Program-made: the position numbers and the translations under genes
The notes under the pieces: model-generated
What the model was told of the DNA's origin: nothing
The model's database searches: none
What the model saw: only the letters and a program-made list of their open reading frames with translations
Shown: positions 38,140 to 46,474 of the stretch, one piece after another
Layout: every line of letters begins with the position of its first letter
Numbering within the stretch: the stretch's first letter is position 1
Assembly: GCF_002119765.1 (NCBI RefSeq)
Contig: NZ_CP021112.1
Coordinates: forward strand, 2,350,501 to 2,414,500
Length of the DNA: 64,000 nt
Direction: 5' to 3'
DNA from: Pseudorhodoplanes sinuspersici
GTDB lineage: Bacteria; Pseudomonadota; Alphaproteobacteria; Rhizobiales; Xanthobacteraceae

Positions 38140-39074
38140 GCGTAGTGGACCCGCCGCTCGAGGAGTTTGGCTTGCGTTAGCGTAAGCGCGACGACAATAG
38201 CGAGATAGAAGACGGTCAACGCTGCTCCGTAGCCAGTGCGCAGGAAATCGAAGCTCTCGGTGTAGAGCCGGTGCAGCAGCACTTCGGAGGCATAATTCGG
38301 CCCGCCTTGGGTCAGCACGCGAACGCTGTCGAACACTTCGAAGGCGCGGCTCGCCGTAAGGATGACGATGAACATGATGACTGGCCCGAGCATGGGCAGG
38401 GTTACGATGCACAGGCGGTCCAGGATGCCGTCGGCCCCGTCGATAGCGGCCGCGTCATAGAGCTGCTGCGGTATGGACTTGAGCCCGGAGACGAATAGCA
38501 CCATGGCGAAGCCGAAGCCCTGCCATATGCCGATCACGGCGAGGGCGATGAGGGCCGTGCTCTCGTCCCGTAGCCAGTTCATCCCTGTGATGCCGACCGC
38601 GGCCAGGGCGCGGTTCACGAGACCGATCGTCGGGTGGAGCATGGTGCCCCAGACGATCGCCATGGCCGACATGGTGGACATCACTGGGAGGAAATGCATG
38701 GCGCGGTAGAAGCCGCGCAGGCTTGGACTGGCCTCAATCACCAAGGCCACGACGAGGCCGAGAAACACCGTGCCGGGTACGACGAGCGCGACATAGAGAA
38801 GCGTGTTGCCCAGAGCCTTCCAGAAGGTCGGATCATCGAACAGCGCCGTGAAATTCGTGAAGCCTATAAATTGAAAGCTGGTACTTCCCAGTTGCCAGTC
38901 TGTTAGAGAGAACAATACGACGGCGGCAGCCGGGCCGAATAGAAGACCGATCAAGAGTGCCAGCGCAGGCGATACAGTGAACCAGCCGACCTTGGCTTCG
39001 CTCGATCTCGTTGCGGCGCTTTCTCTTGCAGGGGGCCTGACAGGGCGGTTCTCATCGAGGGCTGTCACGCTCAT
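38136..39074 (-). CDS. ABC transporter permease, UgpA/MalF type
   Basis: 312 residues: a cytoplasmic leader, SPALALLIGLLFGPAAAVVL as the first span, an LYVALVVPGTVFLGLVVALV stretch and the EAA-type loop LYDAAAIDGADGILDRLCIV. The start overlaps the ATPase stop as ATGA. Couples to the UgpC-like ATPase and the UgpE-like permease. Confidence 0.9.
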   Translation of the reverse strand: MSVTALDENRPVRPPARESAATRSSEAKVGWFTVSPALALLIGLLFGPAAAVVLFSLTDWQLGSTSFQFIGFTNFTALFDDPTFWKALGNTLLYVALVVPGTVFLGLVVALVIEASPSLRGFYRAMHFLPVMSTMSAMAIVWGTMLHPTIGLVNRALAAVGITGMNWLRDESTALIALAVIGIWQGFGFAMVLFVSGLKSIPQQLYDAAAIDGADGILDRLCIVTLPMLGPVIMFIVILTASRAFEVFDSVRVLTQGGPNYASEVLLHRLYTESFDFLRTGYGAALTVFYLAIVVALTLTQAKLLERRVHYA

Positions 39075-40186
39075 GCCGCCGCTCGCTCAATGCCGTTGAG
39101 GCGCCGCCCCAGGCTGTCGAATTGCATGAGGCGGGCTGGGTCAACCGATAGGCCGACAGAACGGCTCGGTTCGAAACGTGGTGCGTCGGGACGTGTACGT
39201 ATCACGATCGATCCCGCATCATTCGCGAGCGTCACATTCAGAAAGATGTCCGAGCCGAGATTCTCGATGCTCGCAACGACCCCACGGACTGCACCATGGC
39301 TGGGAGCAGCGATTTTTGGGTCCTCAGGACGGAAGGCTATCTGTGTCGCTTTCTCATGCATGCCCGCAGGCAGCCCACCACCGAGCGCGATCCAGGATGT
39401 GCAAGAGACGACGTTGATCTTCGGACTGCCGATCATCTCGGCGACACGTAAATCCTGCGGATCGCGATAGAGCACTTCGGGCGGCGCGACCTGCAGCAGT
39501 TCTCCTCCCAACATCACGGCAATCCGGTCCGACATTGTCATCGCTTCGGATTGATCGTGGGTGACATAAACGAACGTGACACCCAGACGGCGATGCAGCG
39601 CCGTGATCTCGGTGCGCATCTGAACCCGCAGCTTGGCATCGAGATTGGAGAGTGGTTCGTCCATGAGAAAAACGGCAGGATGCCGCACCATCGCGCGGCC
39701 GAGCGCAACCCGCTGACGCTGTCCGCCGGAGAGCTGGCCCGGCTTACGATGGAGCAAATGCGCCAAGTCGAGCATGGCAGCAGCCTCTTGGACTTCGGTG
39801 CGGATTGCCTGCTCCAGGCGGCGTCGACGTGGGAAGGCATAGCCGAGCAAGGGCAGCCTCTCAACAAAGTTCAGACGCCGGGCGCGTAACGGAAGAGCGA
39901 TATTGTCGAAGACGGTGAGGTGAGGGTAGAGCGCGTAAGTCTGGAACACCATCGCGATGTCCCGTTCCTTAGGACGTTCATCGTCCACGCAATTTCCGCC
40001 CATGCGAACTTCACCACTATCCTGAGCTTCCAGCCCGGCAATGATGCGCAACAGTGTTGATTTCCCGCAGCCGGAGGGGCCGACAAGCGTAAGGAATTCG
40101 CCGTCATGAATATTCAGCGAAACGCGATTGACGACTGCGTGTTCACCGTAGCTCTTTTCGATGGCGCGCAGTTCGAGTTCAGCCAT
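39071..40186 (-). CDS. ABC transporter ATP-binding protein, UgpC/MalK type
   Basis: 371 residues. Walker A GPSGCGKST near residue 38, signature LSGGQRQRVALGRAM, Walker B VFLMDEPLSNLDAKLR, H-loop YVTHDQSEAM, then the C-terminal regulatory TOBE domain (QIAFRPEDPKIA; NLGSDIFLNVTLANDAGSIV). There is an insertion of about 15 residues (ERLPLLGYAFPRRRRLEQAI) between Q-loop and signature that normal MalK proteins lack, typical of some Ugp-like ATPases. Overlaps the upstream hydrolase gene by 8 nt. Confidence 0.9.
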   Translation of the reverse strand: MAELELRAIEKSYGEHAVVNRVSLNIHDGEFLTLVGPSGCGKSTLLRIIAGLEAQDSGEVRMGGNCVDDERPKERDIAMVFQTYALYPHLTVFDNIALPLRARRLNFVERLPLLGYAFPRRRRLEQAIRTEVQEAAAMLDLAHLLHRKPGQLSGGQRQRVALGRAMVRHPAVFLMDEPLSNLDAKLRVQMRTEITALHRRLGVTFVYVTHDQSEAMTMSDRIAVMLGGELLQVAPPEVLYRDPQDLRVAEMIGSPKINVVSCTSWIALGGGLPAGMHEKATQIAFRPEDPKIAAPSHGAVRGVVASIENLGSDIFLNVTLANDAGSIVIRTRPDAPRFEPSRSVGLSVDPARLMQFDSLGRRLNGIERAAA

Positions 40187-41468
40187 GGCTGCTTCCCATC
40201 AACGGCATCTGAAGCGGACGCCCATCCATGCCTGAAATCGGGAGTCCAAGATGAGTGAGGATTGTCGGTGCGATATCGACGACGCAGGCGGGATCGGATC
40301 TGACCGCATCCGTACCGAAGCCTTGTCCGGCAATCATAAGGAATGGCGCCTGTTCGCTTGCGCCAAGTCCGCCGTGCTGACCCGCCCCGATAACGTCGGC
40401 CTTATCGCCAGCGCGCTGTGCGGTAAGACTCGTGCCAGCTATGCCGAAGCAGTTCGGAGCATTGCTTGAGCGCATCGAAAGCGCGAAAATCAAACCATGC
40501 TCCGAAGCTTGTCCGATCGACGGCAGATCATTCCTGCTGATAACGGTCTCGGCCCAATCGCAGCTGGCCAGGAACTCCGAGATCAAAGATTCGCGCGCGG
40601 AGAGATCGGGATGCAGGTAGATGAGCGCCGACGTGCCGTTGGAGGCGACAATGACATCACCTGAGTCGAGGCTGTCTTTCAGGCCGGCAGCGATAAGTTC
40701 AGCCTCGATGTCGATCACACCCTCGACGGTCTGATGGCCGTGGTCCGACCCAACCAGAAAAAGGACCTTCTCGCTTTCCGGAAGAGTGGCCACCGCGTCC
40801 ATAACGCGTCCGGCATTACGATCCGCCTGTTGGAGAACGGCGATGTGATCAGGTGAGCCGAGGGGTTTTGCGTGTTGGGTTGCATCAGGCTCCCCGAGCC
40901 AGAGGATCGCCAGGGCGGGCACGTTCGAACGCGTGAGCACTGCCTCGTCGATGAAGCGCTGGGTCATTGCCCGCTCGCCCGCTTCATCAAGCGTGACGCG
41001 AAGCTGCTTTTTCTCGGGGACGGGAATGCGGCCGGGACCAAACGATCCGGCGCGGTGATAGACGTGACCATACCCATCGGGATCGTGGGCATACGCTGCG
41101 CCGGGCGACACATTATTAAAGACGATGGCGCCACCGCTATCCTTGACCCGTTCAGCCAGTGTCGGAACGTGGAGCGAACGGCCGGTCACCCGGCGCTTAT
41201 GCTGAAGGAAGTCGGGATGGCCGGCATCGTGCCGCACGAGGTGACCGTCTTTCAGGAGCGCCATTGTGTTGCCTTGCAACCCGTGGCGAGCGGGATAGCA
41301 GCCGGTGGTGAGGCTGGCCGAGACGACGCGCGTGCAGGAGGGGAAGATTGTGCGGTAATTGGCAAACTGCTCTGACTGTCTGGCGAATGCCGCAAGATGC
41401 GGGGTGGTCTCGGTTGAGATGAGATCACGTCGCAGGCCGTCGAGAATGACGAGGATGGCGCGATGCAT
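40179..41468 (-). CDS. Alkaline-phosphatase-superfamily hydrolase (phosphodiesterase-like)
   Basis: About 429 residues. Two-metal site of the superfamily is visible: ILDGLRRD (Asp10), the nucleophile region FPSCTRVVSASLTTG with Thr at the catalytic position, GEPDATQHA (Asp/His), GSDHGHQ (Asp-His) and QHGGLG (His). Catalysis on a phosphoester or phosphonate substrate is expected. ATG 41468 lies 2 nt after the PhnA-like stop; the longer frame to 41729 is overlap. No signal peptide, so cytoplasmic. It overlaps the ATPase gene by 8 nt, which ties hydrolysis to the importer. The exact substrate is unknown. Confidence 0.87.
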   Translation of the reverse strand: MHRAILVILDGLRRDLISTETTPHLAAFARQSEQFANYRTIFPSCTRVVSASLTTGCYPARHGLQGNTMALLKDGHLVRHDAGHPDFLQHKRRVTGRSLHVPTLAERVKDSGGAIVFNNVSPGAAYAHDPDGYGHVYHRAGSFGPGRIPVPEKKQLRVTLDEAGERAMTQRFIDEAVLTRSNVPALAILWLGEPDATQHAKPLGSPDHIAVLQQADRNAGRVMDAVATLPESEKVLFLVGSDHGHQTVEGVIDIEAELIAAGLKDSLDSGDVIVASNGTSALIYLHPDLSARESLISEFLASCDWAETVISRNDLPSIGQASEHGLIFALSMRSSNAPNCFGIAGTSLTAQRAGDKADVIGAGQHGGLGASEQAPFLMIAGQGFGTDAVRSDPACVVDIAPTILTHLGLPISGMDGRPLQMPLMGSSHG

Positions 41469-41470
41469 GT

Positions 41471-42769
41471 TCACGTCGCCACATCGTTCAGCAAAACGGA
41501 GAAGACGTCGTAGTTGCGAAGCTGTAACGGCACGGGGACGTTGTCTTTCAGCGGATGCGAGAGAATGAACGGGACGACCTGTTCCTCGAGGCCGCCATGG
41601 GAACGCAAGCGTTCGCCGGAAAGCTGCGACAAGTCGTGGTCGCGCGCATGGGCGCCCAAAGCGACACCCTTCCTCGCCACCACGGCGATATCTCCCTCGC
41701 GATCGGCCGGAAGGTCGAAACGCAGGCATGCCTCCTCACGTGGTGAGGCCATGGCCACACCGGGTGTCTGCCGAATGACATCGATCACCTCGGAGTGGGA
41801 CAGCCCGGGCCGTTGAAGGTGGACACGGACAAAGCCCCCGAGTGCACCGTGATGGCGAACGAAGGGATCGGTAATCGGGCAAATAACGCGCGTCGTGCCG
41901 GGGCCGAACGCGGCGTCCAGCAGATCGCTGAGATAGATGACGTTGGGCGCGCCGTCCGCAACCGACATATCGCTCATGCCGTGGTCGGCAACGATTCCGA
42001 GGCGCGCGCCAAGCGAAAGGATCTGTGCCAGTCGCTGGTCCACCTCACGCATGAATTCTAGTGCTTCCGGCGCATGCGGTGCGTGCTTGTGCTGCACGTA
42101 GTCGGACAGCGAAAGATAGGTCAGTTCCGGCCGTTGTGTCTCAAGCAGGCGGATTCCGGCATCGAGGACGAACAGGGAGAGGTCGGCGGAATATTGGTCC
42201 GGCGCACGGCGCCCCACGAGCGCTTCGATCTCGGCAACGCCGTTCTCGGCCTCGCTCGCCTCGTCGGCTTTTTCAGCCGAAAAGGCGATGCCTTCGAGCC
42301 CATCTCTCACAAGCCCATGACCCAAGGCCTTGCGCAATTTGTCCTTGGCGGTGACCGCGGCAACTTTCGCGCCAGCTTCCGAGAACCCCGCAAGGAGTGT
42401 CGGCGCGCGCATCGGCGTCGCATCGACCATCATGATCTCCGCACCGGTTTCACGATCGAGGTAGAAGTTGCCGGAAACGCCGTGAACGGCAGGCGACACG
42501 CCGCAGACGATCGACACATTGTTGGGGTTGGTGAAGGTCGGCATCGCAGCAAGCGCCAAAGTGGCAAAACCCTCGCGCCGCATGCGGTCGATGGTAGGGA
42601 TGACGCCGGCCGCACTTGCCGCTTCGATATAGGCGGGATCACATCCGTCGAAGCAGACGACGACCGCCGGTTGTTTCGGCCACGCATAAGTGCGCCCGTT
42701 GGCGGTGACGGCCGGTCGGTCGGCAGTATGGGAAAATGTGTCGGACGTCGCCCGGTTCGGCCGGCTCAT
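41471..42769 (-). CDS. phnA: Phosphonoacetate hydrolase-like protein
   Basis: 432 residues, the length of phosphonoacetate hydrolases, which cut phosphonoacetate to acetate and phosphate. All metal and nucleophile positions of the family are seen: Asp41 (VVCFDGCDP), Thr80 (PTFTNPNN), Asp223 and His227 (SDYVQHKHA), Asp262-His263 (VADHGMSD) and His391 (RSHGGLEE), with spacing that fits the known family. Start ATG 42769 (MSRPNRATSD); the longer frame to 43150 overlaps the divergent regulator region and is rejected. ATG 42835 is a second possibility. First gene of the leftward operon, divergent from a SorC/DeoR-type regulator. Confidence 0.88.
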   Translation of the reverse strand: MSRPNRATSDTFSHTADRPAVTANGRTYAWPKQPAVVVCFDGCDPAYIEAASAAGVIPTIDRMRREGFATLALAAMPTFTNPNNVSIVCGVSPAVHGVSGNFYLDRETGAEIMMVDATPMRAPTLLAGFSEAGAKVAAVTAKDKLRKALGHGLVRDGLEGIAFSAEKADEASEAENGVAEIEALVGRRAPDQYSADLSLFVLDAGIRLLETQRPELTYLSLSDYVQHKHAPHAPEALEFMREVDQRLAQILSLGARLGIVADHGMSDMSVADGAPNVIYLSDLLDAAFGPGTTRVICPITDPFVRHHGALGGFVRVHLQRPGLSHSEVIDVIRQTPGVAMASPREEACLRFDLPADREGDIAVVARKGVALGAHARDHDLSQLSGERLRSHGGLEEQVVPFILSHPLKDNVPVPLQLRNYDVFSVLLNDVAT

Positions 42770-42868
42770 CGGAATATCCGTGGGTTTTCCGTTGTGAGGC
42801 TTCTGATGTCTGTTGGCAGGGATAGGTAGCAACGCCATGCGACACATTTGTGACTTAAGAGGTACATT

Positions 42869-42902
42869 TGATCCCGTTTGAAATTCGTGAGACATGGGAT
42901 CA
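42869..42902. promoter_or_regulatory. Inverted repeat in the phnA-regulator divergent promoter
   Basis: TGATCCC (42869-42875) and GGGATCA (42896-42902) form a perfect 7-bp inverted repeat with a 20-nt spacer (27 nt centre to centre, about 2.6 helical turns). Lies between the divergent starts 42769 and 42953, a natural site for the SorC/DeoR-type regulator. Confidence 0.5.
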
Positions 42903-42952
42903 GCGGCAGCCGGCGAAGCCGGATCCATCAACGGGAAGAAAAGAGGGCTCGC

Positions 42953-43930
42953 GTGAGCCAGAACAACGGCGGATCGACAGCAGACATCGAGAGCGGAGAT
43001 GCCAGCGCCGATGCAGCGCTCATCGCCCGCATCTGCTGGTACTATTTCAAGGAAGGGCAGACCCAGGATGCCATTGCGCAGCGGCTGAAGATCACGCGCA
43101 AACGGGTCAATCGCATTCTTGGCGATGCCCGCGAGAATGGCTTCGTCCAAATTACGATCACTGATCCAGTTGGTGTCTGCGTCGCGCTGGAAGCGGGTCT
43201 TGTCGAGCGTTTCGGTCTAAGGCGAGCCATCGTCGTGCCCGCACCCATGGCCGAAACCGATGTTCGCGTTTTTCTTGGAGCGGCGGCGGGGCGCTATGTT
43301 TCTGAAGCTCTTCCACCTGCAGGATCGCTGGGCATCACGTGGGGTGGCACGATTAACGCCGCGGCGCAAAACGTGAAGCGCAGAGCGCGGGATGGAAGTC
43401 GTGTGGTGCTCTTGTGCGGCGGGCTGGCGCAGGGCACCCACGTCAATCCTTTCGACAATGCGGCCATGATGGCGCGGGCGCTCGATGCGACGTGCTATTA
43501 CGTCACCGCTCCGATGTTTGCGGAAACACCAGCGCTCCGGGATGCACTCGTTGCCAGTGAGCCTGTCCGGTCCGTGTTGGCGATGGTGCCCAAGCTTGAT
43601 TTGGCGTTGCTCAGCGCCATCGATCTGTCGGAGCAATCCAAGGCGCTCGAATACGGCGTGATCTCAAGGGAGACATGCCGCTCGCTGCTGGATGCGGGAG
43701 CCGTCGGAGACATCTGCGGCCACTATCTTAATGCAGACGGCCAGGTGATCGAGCACCCGCTCACAGCGCGGGTTGTCAATCCGGCGCTCAAGGACCTGCT
43801 CGCGATCAAGGAGCGTGTACTGGCCGCCGGAGGTCTGCAGAAGACCGCGATCATACGCGCGGCCATACGTGCAGGTTTGTGTGATGTGCTGATAACCGAC
43901 GAAAGTGCTGCACGCGAACTCATTGCCTAG
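42953..43930 (+). CDS. SorC/DeoR-type sugar-binding transcriptional regulator
   Basis: About 325 residues. N-terminal helix-turn-helix (WYYFKEGQTQDAIAQRLK; ITRKRVNRILGDARENGFVQ) and a large SorC sugar-phosphate-binding domain (LGITWGGTINAAAQNV; VVLLCGGLAQGTHVNPFDNA; SAIDLSEQSKALEYG; AGAVGDICGHYLNADGQVIE). I take GTG 42953, preceded by GAGGGCTC, over an ATG at 42878 that would extend through the promoter repeat. The family usually binds phosphorylated sugars; here the ligand may be a product of the phosphonate/phosphoester pathway, which is inference. Confidence 0.9.
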   Translation: MSQNNGGSTADIESGDASADAALIARICWYYFKEGQTQDAIAQRLKITRKRVNRILGDARENGFVQITITDPVGVCVALEAGLVERFGLRRAIVVPAPMAETDVRVFLGAAAGRYVSEALPPAGSLGITWGGTINAAAQNVKRRARDGSRVVLLCGGLAQGTHVNPFDNAAMMARALDATCYYVTAPMFAETPALRDALVASEPVRSVLAMVPKLDLALLSAIDLSEQSKALEYGVISRETCRSLLDAGAVGDICGHYLNADGQVIEHPLTARVVNPALKDLLAIKERVLAAGGLQKTAIIRAAIRAGLCDVLITDESAARELIA

Positions 43931-44430
43931 CCTATTTCGGAAGCCGACTGCGCGTCGGATCATGCCCGCAACAGTGATGGGATAGTGATCTCACACAGAA
44001 TACCGCGTCAGGCAGCGATTGGCGGAGGCGGCGAGATACAACTCGCCTGGCGTCGTCGCTGAGCTCTTCCGCGAGCGGGCTTGTGTATCCCCGACCGTGC
44101 GTTTGTCCGGTTTGATGTTCCGCATATTCGGGGGAGACTTCCCCTGCCGCGTGTGCAAGGCCGGGATGCCAACGCCGCACTACGTAACCTTCCGCGGTCG
44201 AGTGCTCCGGCTTGAAACGCCTTAGCGCGCTCTCAAAATTTCAAGGTGATTTCAATAACATCAGTGTTCGCAGTTTTATTCCGACCGGCGCACCATCAGC
44301 CTCTCCGGCCCCATTCTTTCTCATCCGCGCCCGTTCGCCGATCTGCAAGAACCCTCGTAAAATCAGTCATTTCAGAATACATTGACGCCCGGCGCGGTTC
44401 GCGACCGTCCGTGGGCATCCGGCCTCTCCG
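43931..44430. other. Non-coding region
   Basis: About 500 nt with no supported gene. A minus-strand frame (43932-44180) and a plus-strand frame (44019-44225) have no recognisable motif. The last part leads into the island-end repeat. Confidence 0.4.
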
Positions 44431-44503
44431 GGTACACTGTGGTACACTGGAAGTGCCGGGTACACTGGCGGTCCGCTTGCGAGGGACCTATTCCCATGGA
44501 TGA
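44431..44503 (+). repeat. Island-end repeat: GGTACACTG array plus integrase leader (copy 2)
   Basis: Three GGTACACTG copies (44431, 44441, 44459) are followed by the leader CACTGG..TGCGAGGGACC..CCATGGATGA that also precedes the integrase scrap at 2994. The part 44447-44467 resembles 60741-60758 next to the tRNA remnant (CTGGAA-xx-GCCGGGTACA). Looks like a degraded integration border. Confidence 0.5.
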
Positions 44504-45400
44504 ATGTCCGTCGTCAGATAATTTGAGACTGATCGGGCGTTTTACGAAGGGAGGCTCTGGCTCATCTGGGTTGGAGTTAAGCGGCTTGCACTCGATGCTG
44601 CAAGCGACGGTTTGCGATTGTCTCGCGCTTGATGCGCTGACGTTCTGCGAGGATCGTCTTGGCCCCCGAGTAAACGTCGGCCGGTGTGAGGTTGTCGATG
44701 CTCTCGTGATAGCGGACGTGGTTGTAATGCTCGACGAAGCCAGTGATCTGCGGCTCGAGATCACCGGGCAAGCAGTAGTTATCGAGCAGGATGCGGTTCT
44801 TCAGCATCTGGTGCCGGCGTTCGATCTGCCCTGGGTCTGGGGATGATATGGAGCTCCGCGCACATGCTGCATGTCTTTACTCTTAAGCCACGCGGCCAAG
44901 TCGTCCGCGCCGTAACTCGATCCGTTGTCGCTCAGAAGCCGCGGTTGCTGCATGACGGTGACGTGGTCGAGGCCGGAAGTCACGAGTGCCTGGTCGAGCG
45001 TGGCGGTGACGTCGGAGGCGCACATCGTCGGTCCCAATCTCCAGGCCACGATGTGGCGTGAGAAGTCGTCGAGCACGGTCGACAGATAATACCAGCCCCA
45101 GCCCGTGATCTTGAGGTAGGTGAAGTCGGTCTGCCAGAGCTGGTTGATGGCAGTGGTCTTGTGCTTGAACTGATTTGCCGCCTTGATCACCACATAGGCC
45201 GGACGGGTGATCAAGTCATGCGCCTTCAGCAACCGATAGACCGAAGCTTCCGAGACGGAGTACTTCTGTTCATCCATGAAGCGCACGGCCAGCTCACGCG
45301 GAGACAATTCCGGGTGGTGTGCGAGGCCAGATCATCGATCTGGCGCTTGAACACCCGCAAGTCCAGACCTTCGACAACGGGAGCAGGCGAGCGAAAGCGG
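44504..45400 (-). mobile_element. Truncated IS3-family insertion sequence
   Basis: The transposase of an IS3-family element occupies the minus strand; the probable right end lies at about 44504-44535 (TGTCCGTCGTCAGATAATTT), directly after the integrase leader. No matching left terminal repeat was found near 45400, where the DUF421 gene begins at 45432, so the left end has been lost. Confidence 0.6.
44577..45307 (-). pseudogene. IS3-family transposase orfB, frameshifted and 5'-truncated
   Basis: Reading leftward from about 45307: LSPRELAVRFMDEQKYSVSE, ASVYRLLKAHDLITRPAYVV, then the DDE core: QLWQTDFTYLKITGWGWYYL (first Asp), LLSDNGSSYGADDLAAWLK (second Asp) and YHPQTQG. At about 44826 one base is missing (ggc-ag-atc instead of ggc-aag-atc), and the reading continues in the next frame as ERRHQMLKNRILLDNYCLP, VEHYNHVRYHESIDNLTPAD to the stop at 44577. 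The part before about 45310 is degenerate. A dead transposase; the deletion is recent enough to leave full homology on both sides. Confidence 0.85.
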
Positions 45401-45431
45401 TAAATGGAGACGCTACGCGTTGAGTGTCTGG

Positions 45432-45968
45432 TTAGGTGACTTCCTGGCGCTTTCCTTTGGTGGTGTTCGACCTGTCGCGTTTGATGAAACTGATCTCCCC
45501 GTTGCTCTCAAGGCACGCCGCTTCCACGTCGGCAATATCGGCGATGCCTTGCTGGCGCGCCTGACTGAGCAGGTCGTCGGCGCTGATCATCTCTCGCCTC
45601 ATGTTCTTAAATAGCATCTTGCCGTCACGGACCAGCGGAAGCGGCGCCGGCTTGATTAGCCAGCCGAAGAAGCGGCTCCTGTAGCCCAACCAATCGAGGG
45701 CGAAGTCCCAAAAAACAATCGTGAGAACGAGAACGATGCCTTCCGAGACGGATCGATACTCCCTTGCAAAAGCGTTCTGCGCGGCGTCTGCAATGATAAC
45801 GATAACAAGAACGTCAGTGAGCCCGATCGCGGCAGACTGCCGTCCAACCATAAATCGAAAAATCAAGAATAGGCCCAAATACATCAACGTCCCGCGAAGT
45901 ATCATCTCCGCGATTGAATGAGTTGGCACGAACAGTTCGTACCAATCGACGCTGATTAACGTCTCCAT
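45432..45968 (-). CDS. DUF421 (YetF-like) membrane protein
   Basis: About 178 residues. N-terminal transmembrane part (RGTLMYLGLFLIFRFMVGRQ; GLTDVLVIVIIADAAQNAFA) with three or so spans, then the YetF C-terminal domain with LPLVRDGKMLFKNMRREMIS and ACLESNGEISFIKR. Start ATG 45968; TTG 45986 is an alternative. Function unknown. It follows the cytochrome oxidase genes on the same strand but is separated from them by 138 nt. Confidence 0.85.
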   Translation of the reverse strand: METLISVDWYELFVPTHSIAEMILRGTLMYLGLFLIFRFMVGRQSAAIGLTDVLVIVIIADAAQNAFAREYRSVSEGIVLVLTIVFWDFALDWLGYRSRFFGWLIKPAPLPLVRDGKMLFKNMRREMISADDLLSQARQQGIADIADVEAACLESNGEISFIKRDRSNTTKGKRQEVT

Positions 45969-46106
45969 AGCAAAATACAAATGCAAACATCCACCGACGC
46001 CTAACGAATGACAAGGTGTGTGGTTCCGAAACCCGGATCGAGGGTGACGCGGTCCGGCCTATGGACCTGGGTGTCCTTGCGGGTATATCCAATGGCGTCG
46101 GCCGGA

Positions 46107-46469
46107 TCACGGCATCGACCGACAGGCAGGCAATATTGTGACAGTGCTACCCGCCCAGAAAATCCCGATGACAGATAGCAAGCTTAGAGTAAGAGAAACA
46201 CGTCGAAGGAAGGGTTGCGATCTGAGAGCGCGCGTACGCGCGCTCATTATGGCCGTTGCACATAGAACCGTCAGAGCAATAAAGCTGGCGGCGACGATGA
46301 TTGCCGGTAGGGCAGTTTCAGAAAGTGTGCGTGAGCACACAATTGTCGTCGCCCCGTAAATGATGAGCAAGTGCGTGGCCCAGACCAGCGGCCCGATGAG
46401 GACAAGCAGTAATGTCCTGAGAAGAGGCTGCGTATAAGCGTGCTCAGTTGCTGGGACATCTCCAGACAT
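46107..46469 (-). CDS. Small three-span membrane protein downstream of coxA
   Basis: About 120 residues, starting at ATG 46469, 5 nt after the coxA-coxC stop. Three hydrophobic spans: TLLLVLIGPLVWATHLLIIY, AIIVAASFIALTVLCATAIM and LTLSLLSVIGIFWAGSTVTI. No motif recognised. Placed where small accessory or assembly proteins of heme-copper oxidases occur, but this is context only. A longer frame to 47021 lies within the oxidase gene and is not used. Confidence 0.65.
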   Translation of the reverse strand: MSGDVPATEHAYTQPLLRTLLLVLIGPLVWATHLLIIYGATTIVCSRTLSETALPAIIVAASFIALTVLCATAIMSARTRALRSQPFLRRVSLTLSLLSVIGIFWAGSTVTILPACRSMP

Positions 46470-46474
46470 GATAT

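Noticed and set aside
44382-44846. Plus-strand frame across the island-end repeat and IS tail
   Set aside because: Antisense to the transposase; no protein signature.
45310-45400. Inverted copy of the transposase N-terminal segment (IIDLALEHP on the plus strand)
   Set aside because: The local sequence GCCAGATCATCGATCTGGC is nearly self-complementary, so the apparent inversion is not distinguishable from chance.
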